64,000 bases of DNA from Odobenus rosmarus divergens (GCF_000321225.1 NW_004450467.1:1739113-1803112); one strand, 5' to 3'; shown: positions 33,569 through 44,705, counted from the first letter of the stretch. The notes: generated by a model from the letters alone, not told the origin. Numbers and translations are program-made.

Positions 33569-33634
33569 AACGACCAGTCCATGGGCGAGATGCAGATAAT
33601 TGGAGGCAATGATCTTTCAACACTGGCTGGAAAG
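33569..33634 (+). CDS. PRTFDC1: PRTFDC1 coding exon 4 (66 bp)
   Basis: Encodes 22 residues beginning NDQSMGEMQ and ending DLSTLAGK. This aligns with the HPRT family segment preceding the PRPP loop. Both ends are phase 0. The acceptor is a poly-T tract plus AG; the donor is AAG followed by gtttgt, which keeps G at +5 but is otherwise weak. The length is identical to HPRT1 exon 4. The family segment GGDDLST appears here as GGNDLST (codon AAT, 33608-33610). The region forms a flexible part of the fold ahead of the beta strand NVLIVE and contacts the active-site entrance. Identity is essentially certain from sequence plus matching exon order. Confidence 0.97.
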
Positions 33635-34701
33635 GTTTGTTAATGTAACTCCGCTCGGGCTGCACTGATGTCATGGGGAAATCAGTGACCTTCATTTCAG
33701 GTCAGCTCTCGAAATGCATTTCAGACACTCTCCCGGGCTGGCTAATTCATGCAAATGGATGTGTGAATCCTTTTAATGATTTCTTCCTTATAAAACACTC
33801 CTTTCATAAGGCTTCCAGGACCTGAGGCCGACCAGATCTTTCGTCTCCAACCTTTCTTCCAATCTCCTTTCAGACAACCCTGTATTACAAAATCCCTTGG
33901 CGCTCGCTTTCTTCCTTTTCTCCTCTTGCAGTTCCTCCAGAAAAGGAAGCTTTTTTCCTTTATTTGTCTCTTTTTTGTCTCTCATCTATGCCTCAGCACC
34001 TAGGCATTGCAGTAAGACATTTAAACAGGTTTGTTGAAATATCTAAAATTTAAGGAAGGGATTAAAATCTCGGGAGCACATTTTTCAGCCTTATGCCTTT
34101 TTCTCTCCCATGCAAAAGAATGTAATCCATTAGATCATGGGGCGAACACCTCCACTTTCAACTCGGCGTTCCAAACCTGCCAATGCTTAATAATTAAGTG
34201 AAAATTTGTTTGGATTCTGACATAAATACATCCACTGGAAGGAAGAGTTGTTGCCTAATGCACCTGGCCTTTGTGGAAATGCGGCCTGAGATTCAAGTTT
34301 TGCTGTGAATGCAAGCAACAGCCCAGGTCCTCTTGGACTCAGCTATCCTTGAACAACTTCAGCCTTCCGAGTCAAATGGATCAGCCTCCTCCACAAGTTT
34401 AACCTCTCATATTTGTGGTTGTTATTGTTACGCAATGTCTGGATGGGGAAAAGGAATAGCAGGCACATTTAACAGAAATATGTATAATAATGTTAGGAAC
34501 ATGACAGAGCCACACGGGCTCTAACTAGACAAACCAGCTTCCTTCCCTCTACTCTTTAGAAAGTCTGGTAGCCATCTACATGTGACATTGTGATCTAGAC
34601 GTCAATTATGTTCCACAGAAATTGGAATTAACTGGCTGATGTTAATGCATCATTAGGCCACCATTTGATGTTACTATGTCAGTGCATGAAATAACATCCT
34701 T
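33635..34701. other. Intron 4, unique 5' part
   Basis: No repeat recognised for more than 1 kb downstream of exon 4. 34090-34540 is balanced in composition and free of transposon signatures, so it could include conserved non-coding sequence, but nothing specific is visible. Confidence 0.45.
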
Positions 34702-34843
34702 GGGGTGCCTGGGGGGCTCACTCCATTGAGCGTCGGACTTTTGATCTCCACTCAGGTCTTAATCTCGAGGTTGTGAGTTCGAGTCCCGCGTTGGGCACCA
34801 CACTGGGTGTGGAGCCTACTTTAAAAAAATAATGGAAATAAAA
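34702..34843 (+). mobile_element. Carnivore tRNA-Lys SINE, older short form
   Basis: Head 'tggggtgcctggggggctca', then a well-kept box B-like 'gttgtgagttcgagtcccg', 'cactgggtgtggagcctact' and a short A-rich tail. It lacks the CT-rich body of the other copies, fitting an older subfamily or a 3'-shortened copy. Confidence 0.9.
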
Positions 34844-35795
34844 GCAGCATCCTAGAAAACTAAAATACTCAAAGCCATTTCCAGAAATTCACAACTTTTA
34901 ACAACCCTGGAGTGGCCTTTAAATGATAAGTCATTTTGGGATTTTGTTGGAGGACATTGCCTTACAGGTGTATGACACAAAAGAAATACCATACCTTGTG
35001 TGGTATTACACAAGCCTCTTGCCATGGGCTATTATGGGGTTGGGGGGTCTGTCAAAGTGGGAATTCTAAGAATTCTAAATGAATGCCAAGAAAAAAGTTG
35101 CACATAAAATTGGTTTTTCTCTCCTGCTTTCTAAAATCATCTTCTATTTCATTTTAAAGTGATCTCCCTCTTACGTGAGCATCGGATATTCCCTTCCCTT
35201 AAGAGATAGAAAGGAGGGTGGGGAAAGGCTAGTTTCATACTAAGGGATGGAGTGATAGGAGGGGTGATAGTACTATGCCTCAGTATCCCCTCCCAGAATT
35301 ACTACAAAGACACCCTCCTGCCATGAGAAAATAGAGAGCATGGAAGTTCAGGTGGGAGAGTTAGAAAATCAACCGGCAGTAAGTACAAGCAGGAGTCAGC
35401 TTCAATTTTTTGCTTACATGACAAATGATTCTTCCAGGTGCTATTCCATAGTATCTTTACACTTGCATTTATGTGTGTGCTTCAGTGGATTTCTATATAT
35501 GCTTAAATGTGTGCTGAGTAGAACCCCTTGAGCTTAGAACGCAGGGGGTAAATATTTCTAAGATGAATCAATATTGATTAGCCAGGTTCTCAACTGTCAC
35601 AACAGCTTAGGTTTAGAGATTATGCATCTTTATGCAGTTCAGGGTACCTGGGCTCCCATCAGAGAGGAGTGCTTAATGAACCAGGGTAGACCACATTCAG
35701 TGCTCTCAAATGTGTCTTAAATCTGCCCACTTCTCTCCATCTTCACGGTAATCACCTGAATCGAGACCTTTACAGTAGCAAAATGTGGTCTAGGG
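34844..35795. other. Intron 4, no feature recognised
   Basis: Unique-looking sequence. A short imperfect duplication 'gaattctaa' occurs near 35060-35075. Confidence 0.45.
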
Positions 35796-36008
35796 CAGGG
35801 GTCAGTGAGCTTCTTAGGGAAGGGCTGGGCAGTAAATGTCTTTAGATTTTGAGGGCTATACAGTCTCTGTTGCAACTACTTAATTCTGCTCTCATAGCAC
35901 AAAACCAGCAAACAGCCATAGATAAAATGGAAACAAATGGACGTGGCTGTGTTTCAATAAAACTTTATTTATAAAAATGGCCAATGGGCCATAGTTTGAT
36001 GACCTTTG
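35796..36008 (+). mobile_element. Short hAT (Charlie-group) DNA transposon
   Basis: Starts 'caggggtcagtgagcttctt', includes 'gggctatacagtctctgttg', 'caataaaactttatttataa' and ends 'gatgacctttg'. This is the common mammalian non-autonomous hAT with CAGGGGT ends. Flanked by degenerate 8-bp duplications ('gtctaggg' 35788-35795, 'atctagga' 36009-36016), the length expected for hAT. Two more copies are at 56.2 and 60.0 kb. Confidence 0.88.
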
Positions 36009-36016
36009 ATCTAGGA

Positions 36017-36160
36017 ACCAGCAAGGTCAGCACCACCTGCAAACTAATCAGAAATGCAGTATCTCAGATCCCACTGAAAATCTTCTGAATTAAGTCTTCC
36101 TTTTAACAAGATCTCTAGATGGTTCCTGTGCACATGGAAGTTTGAGAAGCACTGGTCTTC
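36017..36160 (-). repeat. MER5A-like hAT fragment
   Basis: Reads 'accagcaaggtcagcaccac', 'aatcagaaatgcagtatctc', then 'gtttgagaagcactggtc'. This is the antisense form of the short Charlie-derived element, directly adjoining the previous hAT copy. Confidence 0.75.
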
Positions 36161-37062
36161 TAGGGCCAGACCACTACTATCCCTTCTCTGGGATGCTACG
36201 TAACCTAACTAGTCTCCTTGAACTTCTGCCTTTATTTAACTCTTGCTGTCCTCCAAACCATTCTCCAAAAAACAACAGCCAAAGGGATCTTCTTAAAATA
36301 CAAATTGGATTGCCTCACTTGCCTACTGAAAACCTTTCAGCGGCCTCTCAATTAGGGTTGTCAGACTTAGCAAAAAAAAACCAAAAAAAAAAAAAAAACG
36401 GAGAACAGGGTGCCAAGTTGAATTTGAATTTCAAATAAACAATGAATGCATTTTTAGTATAAGCATGTCACATGTAATAATTGGAACATACTTAAGCTCA
36501 AAAATCATTTGTTATTCATCTGAAATTCAAATGTAACTGGGTGTTCCGTATTTTATCTGGGAACCCTACTTCCAGTGTTCTGAGATTATAATCCAACCTC
36601 CTTCTCACAGCCTGTAAGACCTATGTGATCTGGCCCTGCTTCCCTCCCATCATCATACACCACTCACCCCTCCTCACAGTGCTATCACCACACTGGTTAA
36701 GCTCTGGACAAGCTGTGGCCTCCAACCTGGAATCCATTTTCCTCCTATCCTTCAGGTCTCAGCCTCCTGCGTTAGGGAGGTCTTCCCTGACTCTCTGTCT
36801 AAAATGGGCATGCACTCTTCTCCTGCATGCTCCCCACCATCCCCATTCATCTCTGTATCAGTACCCTGTTTCAAGTCAAGCCCTTTCCACAGTTTGCAGT
36901 GTTTACTTTGAGGCTAATTTTTTTATTTGTCTATTTCCCCCACCAGAATGTCAATGCAAGGTGGGCAGGGACCCTGCCTATCTTATTCACCATCCTATCT
37001 CCTGCATCGTGCATGGTGCCTAGCTGACAGGTTGGAAAAAATATTTGGTGACTGAGTGAATG
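36161..37062 (+). repeat. L2 LINE 3' region, interrupted by a MITE
   Basis: Two L2 pieces (36161-36354 and 36567-37062). The first has 'caacagccaaagggatcttc'; the second has 'gtgatctggccctgcttccc', 'ggaggtcttccctgactctc' and 'accagaatgtcaatgcaagg', finishing 'gcatggtgcctagctgac'. They are in consistent order across the inserted element. Confidence 0.82.
36355..36566. mobile_element. Palindromic MITE (MER53-like) inserted in L2
   Basis: About 212 bp whose halves are imperfect inverted complements. The left half reads 'gggttgtcagacttagc', 'aatttgaatttcaaataaac' and 'tagtataagcatgtcacatg'; the right half reads 'catctgaaattcaaatgtaa' and 'ttatctgggaaccc'. Flanked by TA on both sides (36353-36354, 36567-36568). 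The left half contains an expanded A-rich run (36371-36399). Confidence 0.82.
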
Positions 37063-38156
37063 CACGTTCTTCTTTCTCTTAGAAAGAAACCAGAAAGGTG
37101 TTTTCAATGAAGTGTGGGAAAGGGCAGACATGGCGGAGGGAAAGGTACATAGAAGTCCATCTAGCCAGACCAAAGGACACATCAGCCAGCAGGTTGGGTT
37201 TAAGTCGAATGAGAAAGGTGTCTAGTGAGGGCACATTGACTTTGAGAAGCAGAAGGGCTTTGGTGTCACAAGGGAGTCAAAGCGGGGACTGGGTTGGTGA
37301 ATGCTGCACACCTGAAGGTGGACGAGTAAAAACAATGTCACTTAACTTTTGGAATTTCCTTTTCCTTAAACAGATGAAGGCACTCATATGGCTTGATGTG
37401 TTCACCCATCCTTCAGCCTTTCAGAGAAAGGCTATGCATTAAGAGTTTGAGAGAACTTTAAAAATAAGTTTCAGAGGACCTCCAGAATCTTTCCATCATG
37501 CAGAACGTACACCAGCTAAGGGAAAAAACAAACAAACAAAATTTGAAAAGGCACCCAACAATTAGTGGGAACTCTTTTTAATGATCCCAAGAAAAGTCCC
37601 TTGTCCTTAAAGAAATCCAAAGAAGGAATGATTCCTTGGAACTGTGACTGTCTTCACAAGAGGAGGCTGAGGTTTTACTTGGGACCAGAAAGCCTGGGAA
37701 TAACCCAGAAAAGGGAGGAAGAACATCATGAAATGAGGGATGAAGGAGGGAAATAGGAGAGCCAGGGGATAAGAGGAGACCCATGTGACTGAAAGAAATC
37801 AGCTCAAAATAGAGAAACAATATTTTAAAACAGGGAAAATGTAAATTGGGTTTGGTTTGTAGAATGTATTGAAAGTCTCAATAAAGAGTTTAACTTGCTC
37901 AGAAAAGCAAAGAGGAGTTGCAAAAGTTTTTGAGCAGAAGTGACATCAAGAAGCTGTGTTTTGGGAAAATGAACTTGATAGGAGGGTCGAGGATGAGAAA
38001 GAGACTCCAGGCAGAGAAGCCCGTCAGGAGGCCATATAGGGGGAGCACGCACGGGCACCGGAACCACAGGAGCTAAGTAGGAGTGTTGTGGAAGGCACCG
38101 TGCTGACCAAAGGAGGGGCAGCGGAGCTAAATGATGAAATGAAGGAGGGAGGGTTA
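37063..38156. other. Intron 4, unassigned
   Basis: Purine-leaning sequence with several chance frames. 37830-38050 ('gcagaagtgacatcaagaag', 'gaagctgtgttttgggaaaa') resembles the ancient repeat suspected at 3560-3790. Confidence 0.4.
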
Positions 38157-38166
38157 GAAAAGATTT

Positions 38167-38394
38167 AAAAAAAATTTTTTTTTAAGATTTATTTCTTTAT
38201 TTGAGAGAGAGAGTGTGTGAGTGGGGTGAGGGTGGGGGAGAAAAGGAGCAGAGGGAGAGAATCTCAAGCAGACTCCCGGCTGAGCACGTCCAGTGCGGAG
38301 CCCGATGGGGGCCTTGATCTCACGACCCTGAGATCATGACCTGAGCTGAAATCAAGAGTCGGATGCTTAACTGACAGAGCCACCCAGGCCCTCT
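38167..38394 (-). mobile_element. Carnivore tRNA-Lys SINE, antisense, with TSD
   Basis: Poly-T, 'aagatttatttctttatttg', expanded GA-rich body and antisense head ending 'agagccacccaggcc' (the usual gcgcc end is damaged). Flanked by 'gaaaagattt' at 38157-38166 and 38395-38404. Confidence 0.94.
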
Positions 38395-40525
38395 GAAAAG
38401 ATTTTTTTAAATCAAATTTGTTTATAAAAGAACTTCTAAAAACATGGGGACAGCTCACATATATAATTGTCCACACATTATAAGCCCCATAACTGTAGTA
38501 CATAACTTCTTAAGCTCTCTAAAGATGTGTGGGTTAAAACATCCAGAAAAGAGACTGTAGCCCCCATGGACCTGTCTCTTTCATGGCTTCTTTTTTTAAC
38601 CTTTCTTTCCTTCTTTTCTTCTTTCTCTCTTTCTCTCCTGCCTTCTTTCTTTCTTTTTTTTTTTAAAGCAAAGAAAAGGAAGCTCATAAGGGAAGCTGGC
38701 TGAGTCATGGTTCTAAATAGGTCATGGCTGTTGAATAAAGGGAAACCTCAATGATTAAGTTAAATGGCCTCATCGGCTCACAATATTTAAAAGCATTTTC
38801 CTCGGCGTGTTCAAGCTGTTTCAAAGTTGATTTAATCCTGGCACTTCATAAAATGTGTGTATCCATTAAAGCAAGAAGATTTTATTCATGTTCAAGGGAA
38901 ATCTCTGAAAGGGGTGGAATAAAACTAAATGCATGGAAACAGACCCAAATCTGGCAATGGGAAAACACAGATGTGCAGGTTAAATGCAAGATTTCAGGAG
39001 ACGTGCCACCTTCCCCCACCAAATAAGTTTCTAATCAAATGCCAGAATGAAGCGTCAGAACCAGCCAAATTTCCTCCTTGGCTGCCTTAAGTATTTAAAT
39101 CATCCCTTTTTATTGCATCTGACTAGGCTGAGAACAATAATGGAAATGCCCACCGACTGATGATTCTGGCAATTTTGTGAATTATCACATAAAGTGAAAT
39201 GCTGAACTACATTCCTTTCTCTGTGGGGCTCATATTCACACTCCTACCCATGCTCAGCACCCACAATGAGCCCATCATCATTACTGCCAACCCTCTGCTT
39301 GGCGTGACCATAGCCCCAAAACTATACTGCTGCTGATTAGACTGTGGCATGCTACTCATTCTGCATTTTAAAAGACTGAAAGGGGGAATAACCTATTTAT
39401 GAAAATCATTTAGATTTGTATAACTCCTTCTTTCTTTTCTTCTTTTTCTTCTTTCCTTTCTTTTTCTTCAAGACACTTGAGGTGGTTAGCTTCCATCAGG
39501 ATTGTACCATAGCAACGAAATGACACACTCCGGAGACTCCCCATAGAATTTTTGCCTGTGGCCCCCAGGTTGCAAATTTTACTTACTTTCCGGGAGGAAA
39601 TGAGCTAGGTGTGATGAGATGACTAAGACAGTAACTGGCAGACATCTCAGATTCAGTGATGGGAGTTATCAGATTGGAAGCGTTTAGGAGGCACAGCATG
39701 TCCTGAAAAAATTTCTAAGGTTGCCCACTCAAAAAAATAAAAAAAGGAGGGGGATGTATTTTGGAAGATTTCTTGCTGCAAAATTAAAAACAGTAGACAT
39801 GAACTATAGCTCAGTTAATGGGGAATTGTACATCGTTGAGGAAAACAAAATGGAGGGGATGTGTCAAAAGTATAACAAACTAGAGAAAAAAATTGAGGTC
39901 AAAATTGTTGATTTGTTCCAAAGGCATTGCTTGCGCACCTACTACATACTGGTCTCCATGTTATATGCTGATCATATAAAGATGAATTTGTCTTTGTCCC
40001 TTAGCTTGTGAAGCTAATCCTGGTATATTAAAATGTAAAGAGATTAGTTAGACGGTAGTGAAAATGCTTCCAAAGTTGGGTTAGTTACTTTCTCTGTACT
40101 CTTGGGCTATTTCTTTTGTATGGCAATTTCCAAAGGTACTAAAGGCATTGATTTTTTGGAGGTAGGCTGCTAACAATCTGGACAGTAAACCCACATATTA
40201 TTTAGGAAAAAATTTGAAAATAGTGTGATGTTCTGTAAAGGAAAAGAAATATCTGTATGGACTGCTCTAACTCACTGAAGAACTCTAGATTTCTGCGGAG
40301 CTCCCTTTCAGTAGCAGATGGGTTTTTTATATCAGTATTCCCTTGCCCATCATTTATGAACGCACTAAATAATTTTACTTTTTATATACCATACACAACT
40401 CAGAAATTTCTTTGTGCTGTTACAGATGTTACCACCCACTTAGCCTCCTTAATCCTCCAAAATCCTTTAAGAAATATAGTTAAACCATAATTAACCAATG
40501 TTTTCTTCATAACGATCCTTCCAAG
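38395..40525. other. Intron 4, unassigned with two CT-rich tracts
   Basis: Contains polypyrimidine simple repeats at about 38598-38665 and 39421-39470 ('ctttcttttcttctttttct'). 39900-40010 shows a MIR/L2-like pattern ('gcgcacctactacatactgg'). The rest looks unique. No exon-like segment. Confidence 0.45.
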
Positions 40526-40590
40526 AAAGAAAGAAAGAAAGAGAGAGAAAAAGATAAAGAGAGAAAAAAAGAAAGAGAAAAAGAGAAAGA
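40526..40590. repeat. (GAAA)n microsatellite
   Basis: Purine tract 'gaaagaaagaaagaaagaga' continuing as A/G only to about 40593. Confidence 0.9.
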
Positions 40591-41034
40591 AAGGAGCATA
40601 AAGAACAAGAGGGTGATTGCAGTCTAAGACACTGAAAGATGGCAGGGAAAATGATTAGGAATTTCAAGGAAAGAAACAAACTAAAAGGGAACAGAATTAT
40701 AGTATATTATTTGACTCTGTAGTGGGAAAAAACGTGACCAGTACAAGAAGATGCAGTCATAGATACAACAAAGTATCTACCCTGGGGGGTGGAAAAAGAA
40801 GTGAGATAGTGTAAAACAACAAAATTCGTATCGTTATATAACATAGTAAATAGATGATGTCTAAAATTATTAAATTGAGAAATGTAAGTACAAAGAGACT
40901 GTTTTAAATTAAAAGGGGATTATAGACCCAATGCATGGGCTTCAGTTAGACAGACCAGCTACAGAGGCCATTTTAAAGACCACTAGGGCAATCTAAATAT
41001 GTCCTAGGTTTTATATATGATATTAAGAAATTAT
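40591..41034. other. Intron 4, unassigned old repeat-like sequence
   Basis: 40900-41034 ('gatattaagaaattattgcc') resembles the 3' part of an old interspersed repeat upstream of the L1 end. Not assignable. Confidence 0.35.
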
Positions 41035-41640
41035 TGCCGGATAAAGAAGTTGTGATACACACACACACACACACACACACACGATGGAATATTATTCAAC
41101 CATAAGAAACTAGGAAATCCTGCCATTTGCAACAACGTGGATGGACCTTGAGAGCATTATACTAAGTGAAGTAAGTCAGACAGAGAAAGACAAATACTGA
41201 ATGATCTTACTTGCATGTAGAATATAAAACAAAACAAAACAACACAAAAACCGGACTCATAGAAAAAGAGATCACATTTGTGGTTACCTGAAGCAGGGGA
41301 TGGGGGACAGGGAAATCAGAAGAAGGTGATCAGAAGTTTCAAACTTTCAGTTATATGATAAATAAGTTCTAGGGATGAAATGTACAATGACCATAGCCGC
41401 CACTATTGTGTGATATATACGAAGGTTGTTAAGAGAGCAAATCCTAAGAGTTCTCATTATAAGGAAAAAATGGTCTTTTTTTGCTTTCTTCTTTTTCTGT
41501 AGCTATACGAGATGATGGATGTTAACTAAATATATTGAGGTAATCATTTTATAATATATATAAATCAAGCCATTATGCAGTACACCTTAAACTTATACAG
41601 TGTATGTCAATTATACCTCAATAAAACTAGAAAAAATGAA
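41035..41640 (+). mobile_element. L1 3' end, sense, with CA microsatellite
   Basis: Sense L1 ORF2 end and 3' UTR: 'gatggaatattattcaacca', 'caacaacgtggatggacctt', 'actaagtgaagtaagtcaga', 'tgaccatagccgccactatt', ending 'tgtcaattatacctcaataa'. A (CA)13 run occupies 41057-41082 at its truncated 5' side. Among the better-preserved L1 3' ends here. Confidence 0.9.
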
Positions 41641-42367
41641 AAACATAAAATAAAATGGATTATTGTCATTTTTGTTCATTGTGATAATATTTTGGCTATG
41701 CATAATACAGAATGCCATGATAACTTTAATATAAAGTACATAAGCATTTTTAAATACTTTACAGTTAGATACACAGCAACATTTAGAAAATCTTTAGACT
41801 TTTCTATTTGATTTTGAATCTGTATATGCATTCCTTGATTTTAAAATGTGTTTAAGTAATTTTGATAATATATCTCTGGATTAGTACACATTCAAGCCCT
41901 GTTTCCCAACCACCATTGTATCTTATAGTTAAAATTAATCTTTTCAAAGATGACTCTTGTTTTGCAAGATTCTAAGCTTTTAAAAAACAAATTTAATTAT
42001 ATTCAGTGTACTTTATTTAATTAGGCAAGAATGCAGACTAACAGAGTTTTAAAGAGTTTTTCATTATAAGATTGAAACAAAAAAAGATTATGAGCTAGGG
42101 AATTAAATTAACCAAGTATTCGGGTTGGTTAACAGGCATGGTTGGTAAGCCTCAGTCAGACTAAAAATGCGCATCCTAACTGACTGTTGTGGGATAATGG
42201 TTAAGAACATAGCAAATGTGTTCAGAATACCAAGGGCACCCCTCTGTCTCTGTGATACTTAGGGTAGGGGATACTGTGGGCATGACCTACTTTAAAAATG
42301 GACAAGATAAGCTTACATTTCAGTAATAAAACTAAGATTTTTAAAATGTATTTAACGGGGCTGGGGT
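41641..42367. other. Intron 4, AT-rich, no feature recognised
   Basis: AT-rich DNA without recognised elements, ending at the SINE. Confidence 0.45.
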
Positions 42368-42560
42368 GGGGCGCCTGGGTGGCTCAATTGGTTAAGCATC
42401 TGACTTCAGCTCAGGTCATGATCTCAGGGTCCTGGGATCAAGCCCCACATTGGGCTCTGTGCTCAGCAGAGAGTCTGCTTGGCCCTCTCCCTCTGCCCCT
42501 CCCCTCGCTCGCACACTCTCTCTCTCTCAAAGAAAAAATAAATAAAATCTTAAAAAAAAA
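42368..42560 (+). mobile_element. Carnivore tRNA-Lys SINE, sense, full length
   Basis: Canonical head 'ggggcgcctgggtggctcaa', 'ggttaagcatctgacttcag', 'ctcaggtcatgatctcaggg', CT-rich body, then 'aataaataaaatcttaaaaa'. The flanking segments 'aaatgtatttaa' and 'aaatgtacttaa' suggest an imperfect duplication. One of the most complete copies. Confidence 0.96.
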
Positions 42561-43751
42561 TTAAATGTACTTAATGACTAAATGACTATTGAATGACTAT
42601 ACCAGAGAGAAAAATACTTCCAGAAAGATATTTCTGCCTAAGAAGCATGTGACACATAAAGTAAATATGGATTTGGTTGGTTGGCTAACACTTTCATTAC
42701 TTAAATCTCTTTTGCATTAGACATAAGTGAGCTTTCTAAGGTGTGAGGCTTGATAGAATTTTTAAAGTATCATATGAATCATAGGGAGAAATGAAGGGTC
42801 ATCTAAAGAAAGACAACATTACATTATAGCCACACCCTTCAGTTCATTTCAATGTCATATTAACACGGTCGTATTTTAATGTGGTGGGACGGGTATTGAC
42901 ATACAACTAATCCATTTAATTGGTTGGTTTTAATTCATGAATCAGTGTCATCAGTTACTAATCCTCCACTCAGTAAATAATTGCTGAGCATCTATATGCA
43001 GGTATATATATCCTAGGGACTGAGAATACAGTAGTAAGCAAGAAAAACATGATCCCTATCCTCATGGAGTTTACATTCTAGTAGGAAGACAGCTATCAAA
43101 CAGGAATTGAAATGAAACAGAATCAGTGTTTTTAGGGGAGAAGGAGAGGTAGGCCTCGAGAGCACATAGCAAGGAACCCAACCATGCTTCTAAAAATATC
43201 AACCAGGCACTTCGTAGAGCTCTCTCTAGCCCACCCCTTCCTCAGGGTTGAAAATCCGAGAGTAAATACAGAATCCCCAATGACTGGTGGCTACGCAGGA
43301 ATACAGGACTGTCACAGTTGAATACATGATCCTTCTGCAGAGTGCTGTCTCCGTTAACAACATAGTTTATGTGGCTCGTTTTCCTGGTAAACTCTTAGTA
43401 AACTTTGTGTGCCAAAGTAAGCTGGATGGGGTGCTTGCCAGAATTAGGGACCTGGGTTGACCTTGTGGATAGCTCTTCAGACAGGTCTAGGATCTGACGT
43501 GACCCTGCTGCTAACCTGAATGTAGATACCAATATTGTAGCACCCAGTAATTGCAGAGAGACTGTTAGCATGAATCTGGAATACCTACATTACTTCCAAG
43601 CATTTGAGTTAGATGGATGGGGGAGGACCAGCTAAACAAATTGTGGAATTTCTAACTGTAAGCAAAAACGTGGGTCTGTCTTGTGAACCAGATTTGCATC
43701 GTATTCTAAATAACTGTTGTGTTTTGTTGTTTTGTTTTTTTTTAATTTCAG
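42561..43751. other. Intron 4 end, exon 5 acceptor region
   Basis: Mostly unique. 42965-43110 ('tgagcatctatatgcaggta', 'ccctatcctcatggagttta') looks like an ancient repeat. The exon 5 acceptor is a strong T-rich tract ('gtttttttttaatttcag') ending at 43751. Confidence 0.55.
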
Positions 43752-43769
43752 AATGTCCTCATTGTTGAG
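43752..43769 (+). CDS. PRTFDC1: PRTFDC1 coding microexon 5 (18 bp)
   Basis: An 18-nt exon encoding NVLIVE, the hydrophobic beta strand that leads into the PRPP-binding loop of type I phosphoribosyltransferases. It is phase 0 at both ends, with a strong polypyrimidine acceptor and a near-consensus donor (GAG followed by gtaagc). The length equals HPRT1 exon 5, which supports the call although the exon is far too short for ORF-based detection. Flanking exons 4 and 6 join to it in frame. Confidence 0.96.
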
Positions 43770-43964
43770 GTAAGCTGACTTTTCTTTATCCATATTTGGA
43801 AGTTGAAAGAATCTAATGGTGAGTTTTGAAATAGCACTTATTATCAAATTGGTCAAGGATTTATTGAATTTCCACTGTGCGCATGGCTCTCCAAATTTAC
43901 TAAGAGCTAACTAGAATCAGTGGCCTGAAACAATTTAGAATAAAAGCTTTGCAATAATAGTTTC

Positions 43965-44145
43965 GTGGTACTTTATCCGTTTTTATGTCTAATTTCACGC
44001 ATGTCTAAATTGGTTCTTATACCTATTTGCAAATCAGGCATTTTTTACAGAAGAGGAAACCAGCCCCACAGAACCAAATATATGTAAGAGTAAAAGCAAG
44101 GTTTGAACTCTTTTCACCCTTGATTCAGTGTTCATGCTAATGACC
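43965..44145 (+). repeat. MIR-like fragment
   Basis: Sense MIR 3' part: 'tttttacagaagaggaaacc', 'agcaaggtttgaactctttt', 'cagtgttcatgctaatgacc'. Confidence 0.6.
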
Positions 44146-44229
44146 CCTAAGGACTTCAAACAATTCTACCTTCAGCAACCAAATCGTAAATACAATCAGT
44201 TTTCAAATGGCAATCCAAGAGAAAGCTAT

Positions 44230-44252
44230 AATTTAATTTAATTTAATTTTTC
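44230..44252. repeat. (TTTAA)n short tandem repeat
   Basis: 'ataatttaatttaatttaat' followed by T's: four to five pentanucleotide units. Confidence 0.85.
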
Positions 44253-44261
44253 TGCTAAAAA

Positions 44262-44705
44262 AATTTGAGAGCGAACGGGCCCTGTGGTAGCAGTGGACTT
44301 AATACGACACATGGCCACTTTTCCTTTGAGAGCACGCCTGTCTTATCAGCTGGCAAGAATTCAAGGGAGCTGTTTCAAGCTTTTGTTACACAGTTGCCCG
44401 TATGTGCCATGTGTATCCGCCGTCTTCCCGGCTCAGACATAACCCAGGAAGTAGACCCTCTAGCCAAACGAATTGCCCAACCCTGGCTAAATTCAGACCT
44501 GTTGTTTTGATAATCAGCTCCTGACAGCTGATTTCTGTCCCAAGGACAATACATTTCTGCTGCCCATTCTCCTCTAATTGTACAGCAGCTCATCAGCGGA
44601 GACGAGCCGAGGCTCACTGCAGCCTTGCACCCGCAGAATTCACAGGCTGTCACCAGCTGCCGTCCAGACACATCTCACTTCCCAGCCGTAGAATCCCCTA
44701 TTGAG
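44262..44705. other. Intron 5 unique block, candidate conserved non-coding element
   Basis: Balanced-composition, repeat-free block with dense transcription-factor-like words close together: 'gataatcagctcctgacagc', a CAGCTG E-box, an ACAAT SOX-like word and a CTAATT homeobox-like word around 44507-44585. This is suggestive only; conservation cannot be measured here. Confidence 0.3.

Noticed and set aside
42368..42440. tRNA-like box A/B sequence at the head of SINEs (also at 54.07, 5.34, 14.94 and 34.70 kb)
   Set aside because: These are SINE heads with CT-rich bodies and A-tails, not functional tRNA genes; no cloverleaf with a 3' acceptor end is present.
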